Source: a bacterium (GTDB lineage: Bacteria > JACRDZ01 > JAQUKH01). Taken from it: 64,000 bases of DNA. Where the stretch lies: assembly GCA_040754625.1 (NCBI GenBank), contig JBFMCF010000033.1:21416-85415 (forward strand), read 5' to 3'. Under the pieces are notes generated by a model, which was given only the letters and a program-made list of their open reading frames with translations, searched no databases and was not told the origin of the DNA. Below, piece by piece: positions 16,356 to 25,478 of the stretch (the stretch's first letter is position 1; every line of letters starts with the position of its first letter). The position numbers and the translations under genes were made by a program.

Positions 16356-18730
16356 TCAATTATTCTCACTTTCAATGCCTTTTGTATATCAAGGTTGAAT
16401 GCGTATTTTAAGCCCGGGATTATACTTAAAGGGCCGAGAAACAACAGGGGAAAGATTCCTTTCATGAAATCGAAAACATAAAAGTAATTTTCTATATCAA
16501 ACCATGCATTGCTCATAATTTGATTAAGATAAATTGAAATAACAAAAGCTAACGGAACGGAAACAGCCCCTCCCATCACGGTTAAAGCAAGCGCTTCCGA
16601 AAAAATGCTTTTTGCGATATGCCGGTTATCATAACCAATGGCCTTTAACGCCGCGTATTCACCCTCCCTCTCCATTATTCCCATGTTTGAGCTTGTAAAA
16701 ATAAAAAGAAGCGCGACAAAAACACTGACCCCTATCGCGATATTGACAATACCCGTAATTTCTCGGACAAGTTTAAGAAAATCCTCCACAAGTGTTTCTC
16801 TCTTTGTGATTTTTCCGACAAAAGTAAATTTATGAATCTTATCCAGCAATTCACCGGGAACAGGCTGGATTGAATTAATCATTATGCCTGTTGCCTCGTC
16901 GGGAAATTCGAGAATTTCTCTCGCTTTATAAAAATCAATCACAGATTCCCCCTGGCTCACATCCGATTTTATTCCGCATACTGTGAAAGAATATATTTTT
17001 TTCTTGATTTTTAAATCAACTGCATCCCCGGTTTCAACTTTTAATTTCCTGGCAAGATCGCTGTTTAAAATAATTTCATTCTTTGCTTCGACCTTCCTTC
17101 CTTTTGTTATCGGGAAAACCTGGACACTGGATGGAAACCTGATTGCCAGAAGTCCGGTCCCTTCAAAATGGCCCTCCTTCCCCACCTCAGCATAATATCT
17201 GAAATATGGTTCTATTAAATTCACCCCTTCAATTTTTTTTATTTCTTCGTAATCCTCAAAGTAAACAGGATAAAGAAAATCCACAACCATAGACCATTTT
17301 TGCTTGTCAAAACGGCTTGTAATTGTCGACTCAAGCGAGGACATGCTCATCATATACGAAATTGCAACGCCGATAGAAAGAGCGATAGAAGATATTGTCG
17401 CGAAGGAAAGGTATCTTTTTCTTAAAATATTCCTTATCCCGAGCTTGCACCCTATTGTTAATCCGGATGTCATGCCGGATAATTTATTAAACAGCGCCTT
17501 CCCGACCCCCGCTTCCCTTTTCACTATGGGATGCATAATATCATGAGGGCTAAGCCTTAAAAGCCCATAAACAGGAATAAACGACGCTATTGTGCTTGTG
17601 GATAGACCGAAAATGATTCCTTTTAAAATACTTGAAAAAAACGTGCGGTTGTAAACAAGAATCAACCCGTGCGCGTTTGCAAAAATATATGTAAACGCGT
17701 TCCGTAAAATATATAAGAAAGGAATCCCGAAAATAATACCCAAAATCCCAAGCAGGACACCGCCTAAACAATATGAAAGTAAAATATCGCGGGAGTGGTA
17801 ACCTATCGCAAGGACCGCCCCGATTTCTTTCCGTTCATGGATTATCAGCCTGCTGAAATTAATAAGCGCTATAATAAAAGAAAGTGACCCAAGAACCAGT
17901 ACTATCGCGGGCACATAAACCTTAAACGCGAGCAAATCCAACTCGAGATATTTATAGGCAAAATGGTCTTTATAAGGCATAATTTTTTCAATATTTACGG
18001 CCCCTTCCAGCCTTTCGAGAACAGCCTTCTCGGCTTCTTTATGATTAACACCCGGCTTAAATTTAAAAATCAAATCATTTACCATGGTGAAACCGATGTT
18101 TTCACTTACCCGTTTCAATGACGTGAAAATCACCCCGAGCGAACCTTTCTCAGGCAGGTAATATTCCGGATTCGCGGTAATCGTCACATATTCCGGATTA
18201 ATCCCAAAACCGGTTATCTTGTTAATATACTCTTTTTCGCCCACTTTAACTTTAATGATATCGCCCGGCCTAAGATTATAAAAATCCCTTAATGTTTTTT
18301 CCGCGACAACCTCGTTGATATCGTCCCGGGAAGGGAACCTTCCTTCAATTAATTGTATCTTATTCACCTCCGGTTCCGGGTTTTCAAGAAACACCATATG
18401 GGAAACTATTTTTTTCCCTCCCGGAAGGGACATAATTCCCGGGAAAATTAATCTTCTTTCAACCTTTTCCACACCCGGGATACCTGAAAGGTCGGGAAGG
18501 TTATGAATATCCTCAGGTATAAAATGAACCTCCAGGTCGGCAAAATTAAGGTCGCTAAAAATTTTATCGCGGGTGTACATAAGGCTTTTCAGGGCCATAT
18601 CCACGCCGCTGTAAATTCCGATACCGCACGCGATAGTCAAAGCAATACTTATTGCGTGGAGCTTCATCTTAATAAGGTTACGGAAAATTTTCAGGTTAAT
18701 TTTTTTCATGTATTTTTGCCAGCCAATCAT
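16352..18730 (-). CDS. ABC transporter permease, LolC/FtsX-type with two FtsX domains
   Basis: The 792-residue protein has an N-terminal membrane helix (MKLHAISIALTIACGIGIYSG), a large periplasmic MacB-like domain (about 55-265), an FtsX block of three helices (about 265-385: RKEIGAVLAIGYHSRDIL), a second amphipathic start (KLGIRNILRKRYLSFATIS), a second periplasmic domain, and a last FtsX block (MEREGEYAALKAIGYDNRHIAKSI). This doubled layout is that of LolC/E-like and lipid-export permeases. It lacks an ATPase neighbour; the nearest candidate is at 32898-33578. The start could also be the ATG at 18707-18709; neither has a clear Shine-Dalgarno. Substrate unknown, envelope lipids or lipoproteins likely. 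Confidence 0.85.
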   Translation of the reverse strand: MIGWQKYMKKINLKIFRNLIKMKLHAISIALTIACGIGIYSGVDMALKSLMYTRDKIFSDLNFADLEVHFIPEDIHNLPDLSGIPGVEKVERRLIFPGIMSLPGGKKIVSHMVFLENPEPEVNKIQLIEGRFPSRDDINEVVAEKTLRDFYNLRPGDIIKVKVGEKEYINKITGFGINPEYVTITANPEYYLPEKGSLGVIFTSLKRVSENIGFTMVNDLIFKFKPGVNHKEAEKAVLERLEGAVNIEKIMPYKDHFAYKYLELDLLAFKVYVPAIVLVLGSLSFIIALINFSRLIIHERKEIGAVLAIGYHSRDILLSYCLGGVLLGILGIIFGIPFLYILRNAFTYIFANAHGLILVYNRTFFSSILKGIIFGLSTSTIASFIPVYGLLRLSPHDIMHPIVKREAGVGKALFNKLSGMTSGLTIGCKLGIRNILRKRYLSFATISSIALSIGVAISYMMSMSSLESTITSRFDKQKWSMVVDFLYPVYFEDYEEIKKIEGVNLIEPYFRYYAEVGKEGHFEGTGLLAIRFPSSVQVFPITKGRKVEAKNEIILNSDLARKLKVETGDAVDLKIKKKIYSFTVCGIKSDVSQGESVIDFYKAREILEFPDEATGIMINSIQPVPGELLDKIHKFTFVGKITKRETLVEDFLKLVREITGIVNIAIGVSVFVALLFIFTSSNMGIMEREGEYAALKAIGYDNRHIAKSIFSEALALTVMGGAVSVPLAFVISIYLNQIMSNAWFDIENYFYVFDFMKGIFPLLFLGPLSIIPGLKYAFNLDIQKALKVRIIE

Positions 18731-18754
18731 ATCGGATTAGAAGCGGAGCGGTTA

Positions 18755-19906
18755 TTACACCTGCCACTCTCCATTCCACAACCTCTTAATAAAATCCTGA
18801 TAAGGGATAATGATGATGCCTTGATCAGTTTCTCGCGCGGTCTGTTCAAGAGATACAACAATAAGATGTTTTACTTCAGGATGCTCCACTTTAAACTGAA
18901 TTAAACCTTTTAAGTCGTCACTGGTAACTTTTGATTTTCCTTTAGCCTCTATAGCAGTGTGCGCGTTACCAAGAATAAAATCAACTTCCACCCCTGTGGA
19001 AAGCCGCCAATAGGATATATCATAATATTTTTCACTGTATCTGCTATGTATGTATAGTTCGTTAAATATCCAATTCTCAAATGCTTTACCAAATAATTCG
19101 GAACCTTTCCGGATTTCTCCCCTGCCTGCAAGATTGTTAACAACTCCTACATCGTGAAAATAAAATTTAGGCGCTTGTATAATACGCCTTTTAGGTTTTA
19201 ATGTATATGCGGGTAAAAAGGTACCTATCAGGGTATCAACAAGTATTCCGTAATGGTCTCTTGCCGTTGTTACCGCTACACCGCATTCCCTGGCTATATT
19301 TGAGAGATTAATTATCTCCGTATCGCTAATGGCGGATATGCGCAAAAAATCTGAGAAAATTGGAAGGTTTCGGATAAGGCCTTCCTGCAAAACTTCTTCA
19401 CGCAGATAATCATCCACGTAGCTTCGAATAGCTTGCGCTGGTGATGGGTTATCATAATGATTCGGCAAAGGCCCTGCATTAAGCATACGCTCCAAATTAA
19501 AGTCTTCACCTATTTCTTTGCTTGCTAACCCCATGAGTTCATAGCGAACCGCCCTGCCGCCTAAAAGATTGGCATGCCCTTTTTTTACTTTGCGCGCACT
19601 TGAACCGCATAAGACAAAGATACGCTTCTGTTCCTGGATAAGGTAATGAATTTCATCAAGCAGTACAGGCGCCTTTTGTATTTCATCAACAACTACAATC
19701 TGAGAATGAGGAAGCGCTCTTATTTGTTCCCTGAAAAGAGCGGGTTCTTTTAAATACTTTATTAAAACATCGCTCATCAAAAGGTCAATACGAAAAGCAT
19801 TAGGGTAGGTTTGCTTTAACAATGTGGTTTTTCCGGTTTGTCTTGGCCCCCACAAAAACAAGCTATTTATTGGATCCTTAGGTAGGTTTAACAGCCTTTT
19901 ATACAT
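18755..19906 (-). CDS. AAA ATPase with DUF4143 domain
   Basis: The 383-residue protein has Walker A GPRQTGKTT at about 20-28, Walker B IVVVDEIQKAP, a sensor LCGSSARKVKKGHANLLGGRA, and a C-terminal DUF4143 domain with nuclease-like features FEN WIFNELY, GVEVDFILG and IEAKGKSK. These proteins are common in multiple copies in uncultured bacteria and archaea; the function is unknown, and the ExD...ExK pattern resembles PD-(D/E)XK folds. GGAGG lies before the ATG and an 18-bp palindrome overlaps the promoter zone. A paralogue lies at 24298-25437. It may be transferred by itself as a mobile single gene. Confidence 0.88.
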   Translation of the reverse strand: MYKRLLNLPKDPINSLFLWGPRQTGKTTLLKQTYPNAFRIDLLMSDVLIKYLKEPALFREQIRALPHSQIVVVDEIQKAPVLLDEIHYLIQEQKRIFVLCGSSARKVKKGHANLLGGRAVRYELMGLASKEIGEDFNLERMLNAGPLPNHYDNPSPAQAIRSYVDDYLREEVLQEGLIRNLPIFSDFLRISAISDTEIINLSNIARECGVAVTTARDHYGILVDTLIGTFLPAYTLKPKRRIIQAPKFYFHDVGVVNNLAGRGEIRKGSELFGKAFENWIFNELYIHSRYSEKYYDISYWRLSTGVEVDFILGNAHTAIEAKGKSKVTSDDLKGLIQFKVEHPEVKHLIVVSLEQTARETDQGIIIIPYQDFIKRLWNGEWQV

Positions 19907-19923
19907 TATATTTCCTCCACACT

Positions 19924-19941
19924 ATAAATACATGTATTTAT
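19924..19941. promoter_or_regulatory. 18-bp perfect palindrome upstream of the AAA/DUF4143 gene
   Basis: ATAAATACATGTATTTAT is a perfect 18-bp palindrome 18 bp before the ATG of the ATPase gene, overlapping the -10-like TATAAA. It could be an operator for an autoregulator or other repressor. Confidence 0.5.
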
Positions 19942-20027
19942 ATTCCAATGGGATAAATATAACCAATTTTAAATTAAATGTCAATAGTTATTATTTTTAT
20001 ATTTATTTGTAAAAAACATAACAGAGG

Positions 20028-20987
20028 TTATATATTTACCACTGCCCAGTAAACCCCTCTCACAACTTCAGTCATTTTATCAAAATCCAGGGTTTCAATC
20101 GTATCAGTTGTAAAATGATAATTAGGGTTTCTGTAAAATGACGTATCTGTAATCATCACTGCCTTATATCCATACCGCCAATAATTTAGATGGTCTGAAA
20201 AGTCAATACCCGGTAAAGAGGACGGGGCGGACAATGATTGGACATCAATATTTGATCCCTGTATCATGTATTTTTTGATCTTTTTAATAATTTTACCCTG
20301 TCCGTATTTTCCAACAACAGCAATAAAATTCGCTTTATCCGGATAAAACCATTTTAAGAAAAAAACGGGATATTGCTGGGACTTTGGCTTTTCTGAAAAG
20401 TAACCGAGCATCTCAAGGCTTATCATGACCTTAACTTTAACTTTTAAATCCACCAGCGATTTCGCGTGAACAGAGCTTCCCATGAATTCAGTCCTGAAAA
20501 AAGGAGGCTCTTCCAAGCTGTAAGCAACGAGGTCTATCCGGTTCTTCATATCCGGTTTAAGCTCATTTATGAGCCTTGCTATTTCCAATAATCCCGCTAC
20601 CCCGCTTGCGTTATCGTCCGCTCCGGGCTGCTCCCCGCAAACATCATAATGCGCACCAATAATAATCCGTTCCGAATCCATCGGCCCGAATGAACAGATT
20701 ATATTTTTGTATTCTTTGTCACCAGCTTTATATTTTTGAATTTCCACATTACCGCTGAGCTTTTGAAATTGGTCATAAATATAGCCGGCCGCCTTATTTA
20801 AAGATTCAATGTTTTCATAATTCCTGGCGGGCTTGGTTGAAGTTATTTCTTTTACATCAGAATATAACCTTTCTTTTTTGACCGGTATATCAGATTTAAT
20901 ATTTGAATTATCCATTGAATTTGAATTAGTAAAACAACAACTTGTTAAAGATAAATTTAAAAATAACACAAAAATAAAATTTTTCAT
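20028..20987 (-). CDS. M28-family zinc peptidase, predicted lipoprotein
   Basis: The 319-residue product starts with a lipoprotein signal (FVLFLNLSLTSC, lipobox LTSC at about 14-17). The M28 aminopeptidase core shows the metal ligands GAHYDVCGEQPGADDNASG (His, Asp), the catalytic Glu pair in SLEEPPFF, SLEMLGYFSE and a late FSDHLNYWRYG with the final His. This family trims N-terminal residues from peptides or acts as a glutaminyl cyclase-like enzyme; substrate unknown. It overlaps the upstream alpha/beta hydrolase stop (ATGA) and is probably outer-membrane or periplasm-facing. Confidence 0.9.
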   Translation of the reverse strand: MKNFIFVLFLNLSLTSCCFTNSNSMDNSNIKSDIPVKKERLYSDVKEITSTKPARNYENIESLNKAAGYIYDQFQKLSGNVEIQKYKAGDKEYKNIICSFGPMDSERIIIGAHYDVCGEQPGADDNASGVAGLLEIARLINELKPDMKNRIDLVAYSLEEPPFFRTEFMGSSVHAKSLVDLKVKVKVMISLEMLGYFSEKPKSQQYPVFFLKWFYPDKANFIAVVGKYGQGKIIKKIKKYMIQGSNIDVQSLSAPSSLPGIDFSDHLNYWRYGYKAVMITDTSFYRNPNYHFTTDTIETLDFDKMTEVVRGVYWAVVNI

Positions 20988-21781
20988 TTAGTATTTCCAC
21001 TAACAAAACTCATTATATCTTTCCAATCCGGCGGTTTCATTACCATCGGCCAGTCATTATGCCCGGCGCCTTTAATTATCCACATTTTCTTGCCACAGGA
21101 TAATGTTTTATATAATTCCACGGCATGTTTTACCGGTATAACATCATCCTGTTCAGTCCCTATTATAGCAACCCTGCCTTGAAAAGACCTCAAATTATCG
21201 ATGTTATTATATTTATCTTTCATAAACCATTTAACCGGAAGTAATGAAAAATGAGACCTGGCAACTGCAAGCAGCGTATCCCACGGTGTAACTAAAACTA
21301 TTCCATTAATCTTAACTGATCCATCACTTACAAAATCCGACACCACACCGCACCCCAAAGATTCTCCTAAAAGAAATAACGGTTCCCCGAATTTTTCATA
21401 AGCTTGCCGTATGGTTTCTTTTGCGTCCCTCACAAACGACTTCTCACTTAATTTCCCCGCGCGCCCGCCATACGCCGGATATTCGGCAAGTATAACTTTA
21501 TATCCAAGCGGTTCCAGAAAATTAATGTAATAGCCCCTGTGAACCGCAGAGCCCGCGTTCCCGTGAAAAACAATAACTACACCCTTCTTATTCTTAACTT
21601 CATTGGCGCTGGCCAGGCCTCTGTAATCTTTTTCAGAAGGCCAGAATTTTAAACCGCTTGCGTTCAGCTCATCATCCGTCAAGGCGCCTGGATAATATAA
21701 CAATTTACGCTGGAGGCCGCATCCTGAAAATAGGATAACCGGTATTGTCAGCAAAAATATATATTTTAAAACTGTTAACAT
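20984..21781 (-). CDS. Alpha/beta hydrolase (BEM46-like), predicted lipoprotein
   Basis: The 265-residue protein has a lipoprotein signal (FLLTIPVILFSGCG) and the BEM46-like hydrolase order: oxyanion region VIVFHGNAGSAVH, nucleophile LLGESLGCGV (GxSxG), acid GTEQDDVIPVKHA, and His in IKGAGHNDWPMV. The reaction is not known. I start at the ATG at 21779-21781, which has AGGA seven bases upstream; an ATG two codons earlier would sit against that site. Its ribosome site lies in the tail of a decayed methyltransferase gene. It is coupled with the M28 peptidase. Confidence 0.88.
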   Translation of the reverse strand: MLTVLKYIFLLTIPVILFSGCGLQRKLLYYPGALTDDELNASGLKFWPSEKDYRGLASANEVKNKKGVVIVFHGNAGSAVHRGYYINFLEPLGYKVILAEYPAYGGRAGKLSEKSFVRDAKETIRQAYEKFGEPLFLLGESLGCGVVSDFVSDGSVKINGIVLVTPWDTLLAVARSHFSLLPVKWFMKDKYNNIDNLRSFQGRVAIIGTEQDDVIPVKHAVELYKTLSCGKKMWIIKGAGHNDWPMVMKPPDWKDIMSFVSGNTK

Positions 21782-21802
21782 AAACATTTCCTGCTAATTC
21801 GT

Positions 21803-22045
21803 TCAGGCCAATTTTGCCCCTCTATCGCATCCGATATAAGAACCCTGATAATCATAATTATCTTTTATGTATTCCAATAACAACCCTGTTCCGCACCCGA
21901 AATCTAAGATTGCCTTATCTTTGAAATCTCCAAAATTGTCGACAATTGACTTCCTGAATCTATTATATTACCCGACCCAATGGAGTTTCATCCCGATATC
22001 ATAATATTTCGCGTTATCGTCGTGTTTACGGTTTTGCGATTTCAT
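21803..22045 (-). pseudogene. SAM-dependent methyltransferase remnant with internal stop
   Basis: One frame reads KYYDIGMKLHWVG, then TAA at 21968-21970, then continues FRKSIVDNFGDF and AILDFGCGTGLLLEY, the SAM-binding motif I, and ends soon after SYIGCDRGAKLA. Methyltransferases of this class are about 200-250 residues, so the gene has a nonsense codon and has lost its 3' two thirds. The end adjoins the alpha/beta hydrolase gene. Confidence 0.8.
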
Positions 22046-22072
22046 AAATTATTTCTCTCCATCACATATTTC

Positions 22073-22285
22073 TTATATAACTCCGGATGCGCCGCAATCC
22101 ATGAAATATATCCGCTGATTAATGCTATAATCTTTTGGAAACCTTCCTTTTTCAACTTTATACCCTTCCTCATTCGTGCTTATTTCCCCCGGTTTTAAGC
22201 TTTTACCATAAAACGCGTTAAGCGCATTAGCATAAAATAAAATCACCAGCACAATAAATATTATACTAATCTTTTCCATTTTCAT
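22073..22285 (-). CDS. Small secreted protein of unknown function
   Basis: The 70-residue product has a signal peptide (KISIIFIVLVILFYANALNA) and a short mature part with a single Cys near its end. A clear ribosome site AAAGGAGAG precedes the ATG, which supports translation. No family is recognised. The short tail (FMDCGASGVI) and the methyltransferase remnant after it leave open that the reading frame is itself truncated. Confidence 0.5.
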   Translation of the reverse strand: MKMEKISIIFIVLVILFYANALNAFYGKSLKPGEISTNEEGYKVEKGRFPKDYSINQRIYFMDCGASGVI

Positions 22286-22320
22286 TATTCGCTCTCCTTT
22301 AAATATTCCGAACCCTTGAT

Positions 22321-22343
22321 CCCCTCTTTAAAAAAAAGAGGGG
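22321..22343. repeat. REP-like hairpin CCCCTCTTT/AAAGAGGGG
   Basis: A 9-bp perfect stem with a 5-A loop lies between two minus-strand genes. Its flank (CCCTTGATCCCCTCTTT, later GTAGGAAATTT) resembles the repeat near 33600-33655, so it looks like one copy of a dispersed family. Confidence 0.55.
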
Positions 22344-22401
22344 AAAATAGTAGGAAATTTCTACCTGGTATTTTTTACTCCTCATTTATTTTCAATACCG
22401 T

Positions 22402-23388
22402 TTAATCATGCCTTATTACAACCACATCCCCGTCAAAATTGGTTTCATTTAAATATGATTTATGAAGAGGATAAGGACCCGCGTGAATTATAATATCATC
22501 TTCATCCAGCACCCCGTTTTTATTCTCGTCGGAGTATAAAGCGCCTATATGCTGATATTGTTTTCCTCCAAAATATTTCACAGCGATAAAATCCCCTGGG
22601 ATTATATCCTTCCCCCATTTGAGATTTACTGACGGTTTTCCTTCATTTATTTTGAATTTAACAACTGTTTTAAATTCGTTCATTATCATTCCGATATTGT
22701 AATCCCTGTCTATTCTTTTGTTTTTCCATTTTCCATAACTTACCATTAAAACATCCGCGCAATCAACTCCGATATAATTATTACTCTGGTATGGAATTGA
22801 ACCAAACAGGCCGGGAACATTTAAAAAAGTGGTTAAATAACCTAAATAGCTGTCTTTTTCCCTGATGGATATTCTAAATACTTTTGGAGAAAGCCCGTAG
22901 TTATCTGAATCTTCAATACCGGGGGTTTTGTATTTTATCCCGTTTTTTTCTATTTCAGCCTGGAACCAGAAACTGCCCGTGTTATTATTGTAAATTGGAT
23001 TATTAATAAATTTATCTTCATTATAATTTAGATTTTCGTACGGAATAATTTCCCATTTATTCCTGAATTGAGTTAATTCTTTTCTTTGATAATCTATTTT
23101 TGAAAAACCGATCCATTTATAAGGGTCATTTTCCCAGGGACGATTCGCGTTTTTATAAGTTTTAAACAGGTCTGTAACGATTTGATACCATTTAATATTC
23201 GCGTTCTCTATTTTTTCAACCTTAAGTTTTATTATATCGCCTTTCAAAGGATAAATAGCGTCCGCTACAATCCATTCATTATTATTTATACTTGAATAAA
23301 TTTTAATACCTTCCGCTAAGGAATCAGATACTAATAAGAAAAATAGTATTGCCGGCAGGGAAAAACACAAAAATAATCTTTTAAACAT
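22402..23388 (-). CDS. Predicted secreted NlpC/P60-like cysteine hydrolase
   Basis: The 328-residue protein has a signal peptide (RLFLCFSLPAILFFLLVSDSLA), a beta-rich N-terminal half with no recognised family, and a C-terminal region with NlpC/P60-like landmarks: GVDCADVLMVSYG (candidate catalytic Cys), QHIGALYSDE (candidate His) and DIIIHAGP (candidate third residue). A DENKNGVLDEDD loop between them looks like an EF-hand/dockerin calcium loop. NlpC/P60 enzymes cut cell-wall peptides; activity here is inference. I start at the ATG at 23386-23388, which directly opens the signal peptide; an in-frame ATG at 23440-23442 would overlap the nitroreductase remnant. Neither has a clear ribosome site. 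Confidence 0.6.
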   Translation of the reverse strand: MFKRLFLCFSLPAILFFLLVSDSLAEGIKIYSSINNNEWIVADAIYPLKGDIIKLKVEKIENANIKWYQIVTDLFKTYKNANRPWENDPYKWIGFSKIDYQRKELTQFRNKWEIIPYENLNYNEDKFINNPIYNNNTGSFWFQAEIEKNGIKYKTPGIEDSDNYGLSPKVFRISIREKDSYLGYLTTFLNVPGLFGSIPYQSNNYIGVDCADVLMVSYGKWKNKRIDRDYNIGMIMNEFKTVVKFKINEGKPSVNLKWGKDIIPGDFIAVKYFGGKQYQHIGALYSDENKNGVLDEDDIIIHAGPYPLHKSYLNETNFDGDVVVIRHD

Positions 23389-23435
23389 TTTTTTAGGATA
23401 AATATGTTTTTTCCAAAATATTATTGCTTTACTTG

Positions 23436-23618
23436 TTAACATTTAAACGAATCTTTAACATAAATAAATTTCCATGGCTGGTAATTAGTGATGCTCGGTG
23501 CAAACCCTGACGCTTCAATCACCCGCCTGACATCTTCATCGAGAATGGCAATATCTTTGAATTTCCTTATACTCCTGCGGGACTTGATCATTTCTTCTAA
23601 TATTTCAGTGTTTTTCAT
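23436..23618 (-). pseudogene. Nitroreductase, N-terminal fragment
   Basis: The 60 residues carry the family start SRRSIRKFKDIAILDEDV and the FMN-site pattern ASGFAPSITNYQPWKFIYV, then stop. Nitroreductases are about 170-270 residues, so more than two thirds is lost. The ATG overlaps the stop of the SanA-like gene (ATGA), so the fragment may still be translated, but without its FMN core it should be inactive. Confidence 0.8.
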
Positions 23619-24274
23619 TTTGATTCTCTATATTTTATATCTTGCTTCTCCCCAAGAAATTTTGGGTTTCTTTTTGTTATGTATAAATCAATGAATGTTT
23701 TAAATCTCGCGAAAATTTCGCGTATCCTGATTTTAAAACCATTTATTGTTTTAACATCCCCGGCACAATAACCTATGGCGTTATATCCATATCTGTTCGC
23801 GATATAAACCGCCCTTTCGCAATGAAAGGCCTGGGATATAATAATATAATCATCAATGCCAAATATCTTGTTTGCCCTTATGATCGAGTCCAACGTGCTG
23901 AAGCCGGCGTAATCCAGATTAATAAATTCTTCAGGAACACCTCTTTTTTTCAGGTCTTCTTTCATTTCAGAAGGCTCATCATAATTTTTTCTTGAATTAT
24001 CTCCCGATATCAGGATCGCGCTGATTTTATTTTTTCTCCATAGTTCGGAAACCGCGTTTAATCTATTTTCATAAAAGGGGTTCGGATTTCCATAAACATA
24101 TTTGCCTGTCCCAAGCAGTAACCCGGACTTTTTGTCCGGTATGCTTTCGGATGAATAAAACAACTTATCTTTCGCGCTAATTGAAATATATTTATCAATC
24201 GCAAGCGTAAAAATAATTAATACTGTTAAAAACGCTAAAAATGATTTAAATATGTTAATATTACTTTGTTTCAT
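23615..24274 (-). CDS. SanA/YdcF-like (DUF218) membrane protein
   Basis: The 219-residue protein has one N-terminal membrane helix (FLAFLTVLIIFTLAIDKYI) and a DUF218 domain: SGLLLGTGKYVYGNPNPFYENR, ISAILISGDNSRKNYDEP, FSTLDSIIRANKIFG and YIIISQAFHCERAVYIANRYG. E. coli SanA affects envelope permeability to vancomycin, and YdcF binds SAM; the reaction is unknown. I start at the ATG at 24272-24274, since the longer frame uses GTG and overlaps the ATPase stop. It is coupled with the nitroreductase remnant. Confidence 0.88.
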   Translation of the reverse strand: MKQSNINIFKSFLAFLTVLIIFTLAIDKYISISAKDKLFYSSESIPDKKSGLLLGTGKYVYGNPNPFYENRLNAVSELWRKNKISAILISGDNSRKNYDEPSEMKEDLKKRGVPEEFINLDYAGFSTLDSIIRANKIFGIDDYIIISQAFHCERAVYIANRYGYNAIGYCAGDVKTINGFKIRIREIFARFKTFIDLYITKRNPKFLGEKQDIKYRESK

Positions 24275-24297
24275 CCAATTTTTACGAAGCGAATTTT

Positions 24298-25437
24298 TTA
24301 TAGAAATTCGCCATTCCACAATTGTTCAATAAACATCTGCCACGGCAGGACTTGGATATTTTTAGCAAGAGTACGGGGTTGTTTTTCCAGGCAGACCAGG
24401 CAAAGTTTTTTTACCGGGCCGTCTTCAACAAGAGCCTGGAGTGAACGTATATCTCCTTCGTGCACACGGGAAGAACCTTTAATTTCAACAGCCAATTCTT
24501 TTTCCCCCAGGATAAAATCCACTTCTCTTCCCGTACTTGTTCTCCAGAAAGTTATAGGCGCATCCGGATTTCTGTAGGCTTGATAGGCTTTTAATTCCAT
24601 CAGTATGTAATGTTCAAATGCCTTGCCGAATTCAGAACTGCCGAGAAGAGGCTGACGCCTGGATAGATAATTTGCAACGCCGACGTCAAATAAATAAAAT
24701 TTTTCAGTGATGATCATGCGCCGCTTTTTTGATTTTTTCCAGGGGGAAATCCGAAAACCCAGATAGGTATCCTCGAGAATATCAAAATAAGTGCGTATCA
24801 CTTTATGAGAAACACCGGTTTCCCTGGCTATATTGACGTAATTTATAAGCTCGCTTGAGGTTATCGCGGCAACACGCAGGAATTCATTGAAAGCCGGTAT
24901 GTTTTGCGTAAGGGCTTCAGAAATAATTTCTTCTTTCAGATAATCAGCAACGTAAGCACGTAGTTCTTCAATGGGATTATTTGATAAATAATGAGACGGC
25001 AACAGGCCGGAGATCATGACTTTTTCCAGGTCAAAACCTGTCACTTCCAGATAAGACAGCGGGGACATGGTCTTTCTCCATGCCCTCCCCCCTAATAGAT
25101 TCGCGTGCCCGCGGCGTAGTTTCCGCACGCTTGACCCGGTAAGTAAAAAAGATAATTCTTTATTCTCAATAAGCCAGTGAACCTCATCCAAAAGATTTGG
25201 GGCTTTTTGTACTTCATCTATGACAATTAGTCCTTTGTGATTTTGATAACGTTCGCGCAATAATGCCGGCCGTGAAACATACTCCGCTAAAGTATCGGTT
25301 TTAAGCAAATCAATAACCGTGTCGTTCTTTAACATGTGAGTAATCCAGTAAGTTTTACCGACTTTCCGAGGCCCCCATAAAAAGGCGGATTTCCCCGCGG
25401 GAAGATTAAGTTCAAACAGCCTTTTCTTAATTTTCAT
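24298..25437 (-). CDS. AAA ATPase with DUF4143 domain, second copy
   Basis: The 379-residue protein has Walker A GPRKVGKTY, Walker B LIVIDEVQKAP, sensor LLTGSSVRKLRRGHANLLGG, and the DUF4143 part with FEHYILMELK, GREVDFILGEKE and VEIKGSSR. It is clearly related to the protein at 18755-19906 but diverged along its length, so they are old paralogues rather than a recent copy. A strong promoter sits so close that its mRNA may be nearly leaderless, with no ribosome site visible. Function unknown. Confidence 0.88.
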   Translation of the reverse strand: MKIKKRLFELNLPAGKSAFLWGPRKVGKTYWITHMLKNDTVIDLLKTDTLAEYVSRPALLRERYQNHKGLIVIDEVQKAPNLLDEVHWLIENKELSFLLTGSSVRKLRRGHANLLGGRAWRKTMSPLSYLEVTGFDLEKVMISGLLPSHYLSNNPIEELRAYVADYLKEEIISEALTQNIPAFNEFLRVAAITSSELINYVNIARETGVSHKVIRTYFDILEDTYLGFRISPWKKSKKRRMIITEKFYLFDVGVANYLSRRQPLLGSSEFGKAFEHYILMELKAYQAYRNPDAPITFWRTSTGREVDFILGEKELAVEIKGSSRVHEGDIRSLQALVEDGPVKKLCLVCLEKQPRTLAKNIQVLPWQMFIEQLWNGEFL

Positions 25438-25449
25438 ATTATTAAGGGA

Positions 25450-25478
25450 ATTTTATCCGAATAAATTTTCCTTGTCAA
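25450..25478 (-). promoter_or_regulatory. Promoter of the second AAA/DUF4143 gene, near-leaderless
   Basis: On the minus strand TTGACA (25473-25478) and TAAAAT (25450-25455) are exactly 17 bases apart. Transcription should start near 25443, only about 5 bases before the ATG at 25435-25437, and no Shine-Dalgarno is present in between. Confidence 0.7.
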
